From Candidatus Helarchaeota archaeon (GTDB lineage: Archaea; Asgardarchaeota; Lokiarchaeia; Helarchaeales; HEL-GB-A), in contig JABXJT010000105.1 in assembly GCA_013375455.1 (NCBI GenBank), forward strand, positions 1-16,061: DNA of 16,061 bases. Reading direction: 5' to 3'. Shown piece by piece: positions 13,116 to 16,061 of the stretch. A program made the translations under genes and the position numbers. The notes below the pieces were generated by a model. The model had not been told where the DNA came from. It saw only the letters and a program-made list of their open reading frames with translations, and made no database searches. Positions within the stretch are counted from its first letter, which is position 1. Every line of letters begins with the position of its first letter.

Positions 13116-13502
13116 ATGAATATCAAGAATTATAATGATGGTGGGAAGTATGTCAAAAGGACTATTTAAAATTTTGAATTAGATAAAAATTAGATAGGAA
13201 TATATTCATATCACTGTTAGTAAATATTTCATGTACCATTTTGCTAGTCGTTTGGGCAATTCTTTTAAAAATCAAGCATGGCAACCAGAGCGTCGAACGA
13301 AATATTACTTGAGAATTGAAAGTTAAGTGTCAAATTTTGTTTTTTTTCAAGCATCTCAAAATGCTAGTATTGAAGCTGTAATTAAAAAACGCCCATCACA
13401 CCCCATCTCGCCGTCTTTCTTCTATTATTTTCATCTAAGAAGTACTTAAAAACCTATTGGTAGGAAGAGTTGCCCTGAAAGATTTAATAGAATTTGATAG
13501 TT
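13116..13502. other. Gene-poor AT-rich stretch
   Basis: No convincing gene. It holds the NosD promoter (TATA-like near 13165 on the minus strand), two ATTAGAT words exactly 11 bp apart (13178-13184 and 13189-13195), a T-run near 13340 on the plus strand, and a TATA-like TTAAATC element at about 13481-13490 on the minus strand beside the second 25-bp repeat. Confidence 0.5.
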
Positions 13503-13522
13503 CTAATTTGATAGTTCTAATT
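13498..13522. repeat. 25-bp repeat, copy 2
   Basis: Identical to 11046-11070 and continued by one further partial unit (AATTTGATAG from 13491). On the minus strand it also lies about 7 nt upstream of a TATA-like element, but no gene follows within about 360 nt. It overlaps the end of the small ORF at 13503-13688. Confidence 0.75.
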
Positions 13523-13688
13523 TCAAAATTCTGATGATGTAAATCGTCCAGAAAGGACCTATTATCAGATAACAAATGAAGAATACATGGATCGGTAGAG
13601 GAACCCAACTAAAAGCATAGACCGAAAGCGCAACTATGCCCCATAGAAGACCAGGCGTCACCATCAACAATAAAAAAAAATAAGCCAA
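13503..13688 (-). CDS. Possible small membrane protein, two helices
   Basis: A 61-residue frame from TTG 13688 with two hydrophobic segments, about residues 2-27 and 32-54, a Trp-Val-Pro-Leu-Pro turn between them and a basic RILK after the second. The composition is that of a genuine membrane hairpin. Against it: no ribosome-binding site in front of the TTG, start uncertain (an ATT two codons upstream is also possible), and the 3' end overlaps the 25-bp repeat. It may be a small gene or the remnant of a larger membrane protein. Confidence 0.4.
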   Translation of the reverse strand: MAYFFLLLMVTPGLLWGIVALSVYAFSWVPLPIHVFFICYLIIGPFWTIYIIRILKLELSN

Positions 13689-13775
13689 AAGAATAGTTGA
13701 TGGCTATCCATGGCGTTTTCAAACTTTTTTCTTAATGGTTTATCTAATTTTTTGAGCATTACCTTACAATAATTA

Positions 13776-13783
13776 TTTATAAG
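13776..13783 (+). promoter_or_regulatory. TATA box of the 13804 gene
   Basis: TTTATAAG lies about 25 nt before the ATG at 13804, so the transcript is probably leaderless; no ribosome-binding site is seen. Confidence 0.55.
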
Positions 13784-13803
13784 CGTTCATAGATTTACTC
13801 CTT

Positions 13804-14538
13804 ATGTCTGATTCAGATCAAGAAATCGATTATGAAGGGTTTAAAGGGGCCGGCGGTCCGAGAGCGCCCCCTCCACAGAAGCCAAATACGAATCCCACCA
13901 GACAACGGCTAATATCACTGCCTGGCGCCCCTATTTTGGTAACTGTAGCTCTGATTATTTTCAGTTTCCCCTTTAATGTAGAGGGAACATTGGTTCCGCA
14001 TGTTATCGGTGCTTTATGCGCTGGACTTACCGTTGCTATTTATGACTGGATCATCGAAGCGTATGCTTATGTAAAAGGGCTTTGGTTCTGTTATGGCGGC
14101 TACCAAAAAGTTGGGAAACTCGATTTTAAGCATGTCCCAATTGATATGGTTATTGGGTTTGTTGCGATGGGCTTTAGCCTTTCAATCGTCACCTATTTTC
14201 CACAACTATTTCGGTATTGGGGATGGCACTCTTGGTTTCCAGTTGCTAATCCCACGTTTGATCTTCTTTGGATTCCAGGATTATTGGTAGGAGCGTCTCT
14301 ATGGGGTGCATTTTCCGACTTTCGAGCTAAAAGGACAGGAGTTTGGATGAATGGTCCCACGTGGTCTTTTTGGAAATGTGCGTTTTATGCATGGTTACCA
14401 GGGCTAACAACTATAATAGTAGTCGATCGGTTTATAGTTTATTTCTGGACAAATCCAGTAGGTTTGGCACTCTCAATTTTGATACCGTTTCTCACTTTGG
14501 GCATCATCGTTGTCATATTAATAAAAAAAGTCCTTTAA
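13804..14538 (+). CDS. Polytopic membrane protein, about six helices, unrecognised
   Basis: A 244-residue protein. The first 40 or so residues are polar and Gly/Pro-rich (GAGGPRAPPPQKP), probably a cytoplasmic tail. Hydrophobic segments follow at about 42-60, 65-85, 112-133, 152-172, 190-210 and 217-240. The region between helices 3 and 5 is rich in Trp and aromatic residues (YWGWHSWFP, then GVWMNGPTWSFWKC), suggesting a membrane-interface or substrate pocket. Charged residues inside helices are few (Asp in IYDWIIEA and VVDRF). I do not recognise the family. It is followed by the corrinoid/URO-D pair on the same strand with a 96-bp gap, so co-transcription is possible but not supported by spacing. 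Confidence 0.8.
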   Translation: MSDSDQEIDYEGFKGAGGPRAPPPQKPNTNPTRQRLISLPGAPILVTVALIIFSFPFNVEGTLVPHVIGALCAGLTVAIYDWIIEAYAYVKGLWFCYGGYQKVGKLDFKHVPIDMVIGFVAMGFSLSIVTYFPQLFRYWGWHSWFPVANPTFDLLWIPGLLVGASLWGAFSDFRAKRTGVWMNGPTWSFWKCAFYAWLPGLTTIIVVDRFIVYFWTNPVGLALSILIPFLTLGIIVVILIKKVL

Positions 14539-14634
14539 TCGGAATTTTCTCCCCCATTCACGATCTGAAATAATTCTACAAAAAATTCAAAATAAATGAA
14601 TAAATAGGTTCTATCACAAGGCTGGTTAAAATTT

Positions 14635-15294
14635 ATGTCCCTAGAGAAAGTAAAAGAATTATTAGTAGATTTAGACATCGATGAGATTCAAAATGCCGTC
14701 AATAATGCTTTAAAATCGAATAATGCGCAGCAAATTTTACAAACTTTATGTGATGGCATGTTTGAAGTCGGGAGGTTGTATGAAGAGCAAGAATATTACT
14801 TACCTGAATTAATGTTAGCGGGTGAGACAATGGAGGAAGCAATGAAGATATTACGCCCTAAACTTTCTAAGAGTGACATATTGCCAAAAAAAGGAAAAAT
14901 TATTGCCGCAACCGTGAAAGGTGACATGCATGACATTGGAAAAAATGTTTTTGTCACAATGGTAACAGCAGCAGGTTATGATGTCATTGATCTGGGAAAG
15001 GATATCCCAGGAAATATCATTGCAATGAAAGCAAAAGAAGAAAATGTAGATATTGTTGCGTTATCCGCCTTGCTTTCGAATACTGTTATTGAAATTAAGA
15101 CTGTTGTAAAAGAATTAGCTGCATTAGGTATCCGGGATAATGTCAAAGTTATTTGCGGTGGTGCGCCATTAAATCAAGACCTAGCATCTAAAATGGGAGC
15201 TGACATAGCCTGCGATGATGCAGTGGAAGGTGTGAGACTATGCGATAAGATAATGGCTAAAAAAGCTGCATCAAAGGTTGTCATAAAAGGATAG
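14635..15294 (+). CDS. Corrinoid (cobalamin-binding) methyltransferase protein, complete
   Basis: A 219-residue corrinoid protein of the MtaC/MtbC/MttC type, normal in length. Residues 1-85 form the helical cap domain (with VGRLYEEQEYYLPELMLAGETM, the family's cap signature), followed by the cobalamin-binding Rossmann domain. The signature is GDMHDIGKN with His99 as the lower cobalt ligand, then SALLSNT and the VICGGAPLN glycine turn. The stop is at 15292-15294; the ribosome-binding site of the following URO-D gene, AGGAGG, starts there, so the two are translationally close. A weak TATA-like AT stretch lies around 14590-14606. Comparing with the first pair, the two corrinoid proteins are clearly divergent and probably serve different substrates. 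Confidence 0.95.
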   Translation: MSLEKVKELLVDLDIDEIQNAVNNALKSNNAQQILQTLCDGMFEVGRLYEEQEYYLPELMLAGETMEEAMKILRPKLSKSDILPKKGKIIAATVKGDMHDIGKNVFVTMVTAAGYDVIDLGKDIPGNIIAMKAKEENVDIVALSALLSNTVIEIKTVVKELAALGIRDNVKVICGGAPLNQDLASKMGADIACDDAVEGVRLCDKIMAKKAASKVVIKG

Positions 15295-15308
15295 GAGGTT
15301 CAAAATAT

Positions 15309-16061
15309 ATGGTATTATCGAAACGGGAACGTGTGATTAGAACTTTAGAACTTGAGGAACCAGATATAATTCCAATTTTCACTTTGGGTTTTGAGTTTTC
15401 AGGAACAGCGTACCAATCTTTTAAAAAATCTGAGGAATACAAAGAGTGTAAAACTTATATAAAGAATAATTTTTCAAGGCGAAGATATAAATGGGCAGGG
15501 AGTATTACCCAACTGCGGTTCTTTAATGTAGATTGTTTCCTTATGGATCCTTTTAAAAAATTGAAATCTTTGTTGCCCTTCGCAGCCGGTCCCCCAGAAT
15601 ATCCAAATTATATAATTAATGTATTTAACGGCAGTTTATTTAAACTTACAACTATAGAAGAGACGGGGTTACCTTATCCATGGTACATTGACGGTTATTT
15701 TAAAACACCCGAGATTTTACATAAATATTGGGAAAAATATGGAAAACCTTCGGAGTGGATTAACAATAAAACCAATTATTCCCCCCAGATTTGGGATGAA
15801 TATGTGAAAAGTCTTGAACCCTATTTGTACCCCATGGCATCTCTGCCCATTGCAATGCATGAATCTCTAATAGAAGGAATGACAATGGGCCGGGTAGCAT
15901 ATTTCATGCGGAAAAACCCACAATTCATACACCAGGTTATGTCTGAATATACTAAAACCAACATCGAAATCGTTAAGCGATTGGCAGAGGCAGGAGTTGA
16001 TATTGTATTTTATTTAGATGACTTGGGTCAAAAAGAACGCAGTATTTTATCACTCAAAAGT
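15309..16061 (+). CDS. URO-D family methyltransferase, 3' end outside the window
   Basis: The frame is open from ATG 15309 to the window edge, 251 codons; the family is usually 330-380 residues. AGGAGG lies at 15293-15298. The N-terminus MVLSKRERVIRTLELEEPD is typical of the superfamily, as is LAEAGVDIVFYLDDLG near the visible end, which corresponds to the strand before the substrate/metal loop. The zinc H-x-C segment lies beyond the window, so methyltransferase activity cannot be checked by motif. Sequence in the middle differs widely from the 457-1527 enzyme, so the two are separate subfamilies. It forms a transcription unit with the corrinoid gene 14 nt upstream. Confidence 0.9.
   Translation, partial: MVLSKRERVIRTLELEEPDIIPIFTLGFEFSGTAYQSFKKSEEYKECKTYIKNNFSRRRYKWAGSITQLRFFNVDCFLMDPFKKLKSLLPFAAGPPEYPNYIINVFNGSLFKLTTIEETGLPYPWYIDGYFKTPEILHKYWEKYGKPSEWINNKTNYSPQIWDEYVKSLEPYLYPMASLPIAMHESLIEGMTMGRVAYFMRKNPQFIHQVMSEYTKTNIEIVKRLAEAGVDIVFYLDDLGQKERSILSLKS

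Noticed and set aside
13231..13326. 31-codon ORF in the gene-poor stretch
   Set aside because: No ribosome-binding site or promoter in the right position, and no recognisable protein features.
1..16061. tRNA, rRNA or known riboswitch
   Set aside because: I scanned for cloverleaf arms, CCA-type ends and conserved cobalamin or other riboswitch cores and saw none; a covariance search would be decisive.

Overview
The window looks archaeal. Promoters read as TATA-type boxes (TTTATAAG, TTTAAATA) about 25 nt ahead of the inferred starts. Ribosome-binding sites are GGAGG- or GGTGA-like, TTG and GTG starts are common, and genes end in T-runs on their coding strand. The background is AT-rich with small GC-rich islands. 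Corrinoid/URO-D methyltransferase pairs, secreted PKD and NosD-plus-calcium-repeat proteins, and many small membrane proteins would fit an Asgard (Lokiarchaeia-like) archaeon. That lineage call is inference; no rRNA or other marker gene is present.

Layout. 1-1527: 3' part of a corrinoid protein gene and a URO-D family methyltransferase. 1528-1822: a GC-rich coding-like fragment. 1823-4310: a 4-TM protein, an NTF2-like protein, another 4-TM protein with an inverted repeat near its inferred transcription start, a decayed flavodoxin 3' end, and a DUF998-like membrane protein. 4477-4730: a 254-bp ribbon-helix-helix (RHH) cassette. 4773-6660 (minus strand): two tandem paralogous small membrane proteins with an identical 52-bp upstream segment, and a four-PKD surface protein. 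6717-8274: a short dispersed leader repeat, two small alpha/beta proteins, a second leader repeat and the second RHH cassette. 8386-10044: an unrecognised small protein, a truncated URO-D gene, a zinc-ribbon/membrane/DnaJ-like zinc protein, a paralogue of the 7492 gene, and a start-proximal gene fragment running into the 3' end of the next gene on the other strand. 9963-13100 (minus strand): a double VOC-domain protein and a NosD beta-helix protein with calcium-binding repeats. 13503-14538: membrane proteins. 14635-16061: a complete corrinoid protein and a URO-D methyltransferase cut by the window end.

How genes work together. The corrinoid protein and URO-D pairs at both ends are methyl-transfer modules: a cobalamin protein carries a methyl group and a URO-D family enzyme makes or uses the methyl-Co species. 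No substrate-specific methyltransferase (MtaB or MttB type) is visible beside either pair, so the substrate is unknown. The PKD and NosD proteins are probably on the cell surface.

The middle is an accessory region with a history of duplication and decay: two RHH cassettes, two leader repeats, two tandem membrane paralogues, two members of one small-protein family, and at least three gene remnants. I do not see a clearly defended new multi-gene system. The best leads are the RHH cassette with its associated leader repeat, the zinc/TM/zinc protein, and the shared promoter-proximal repeats.
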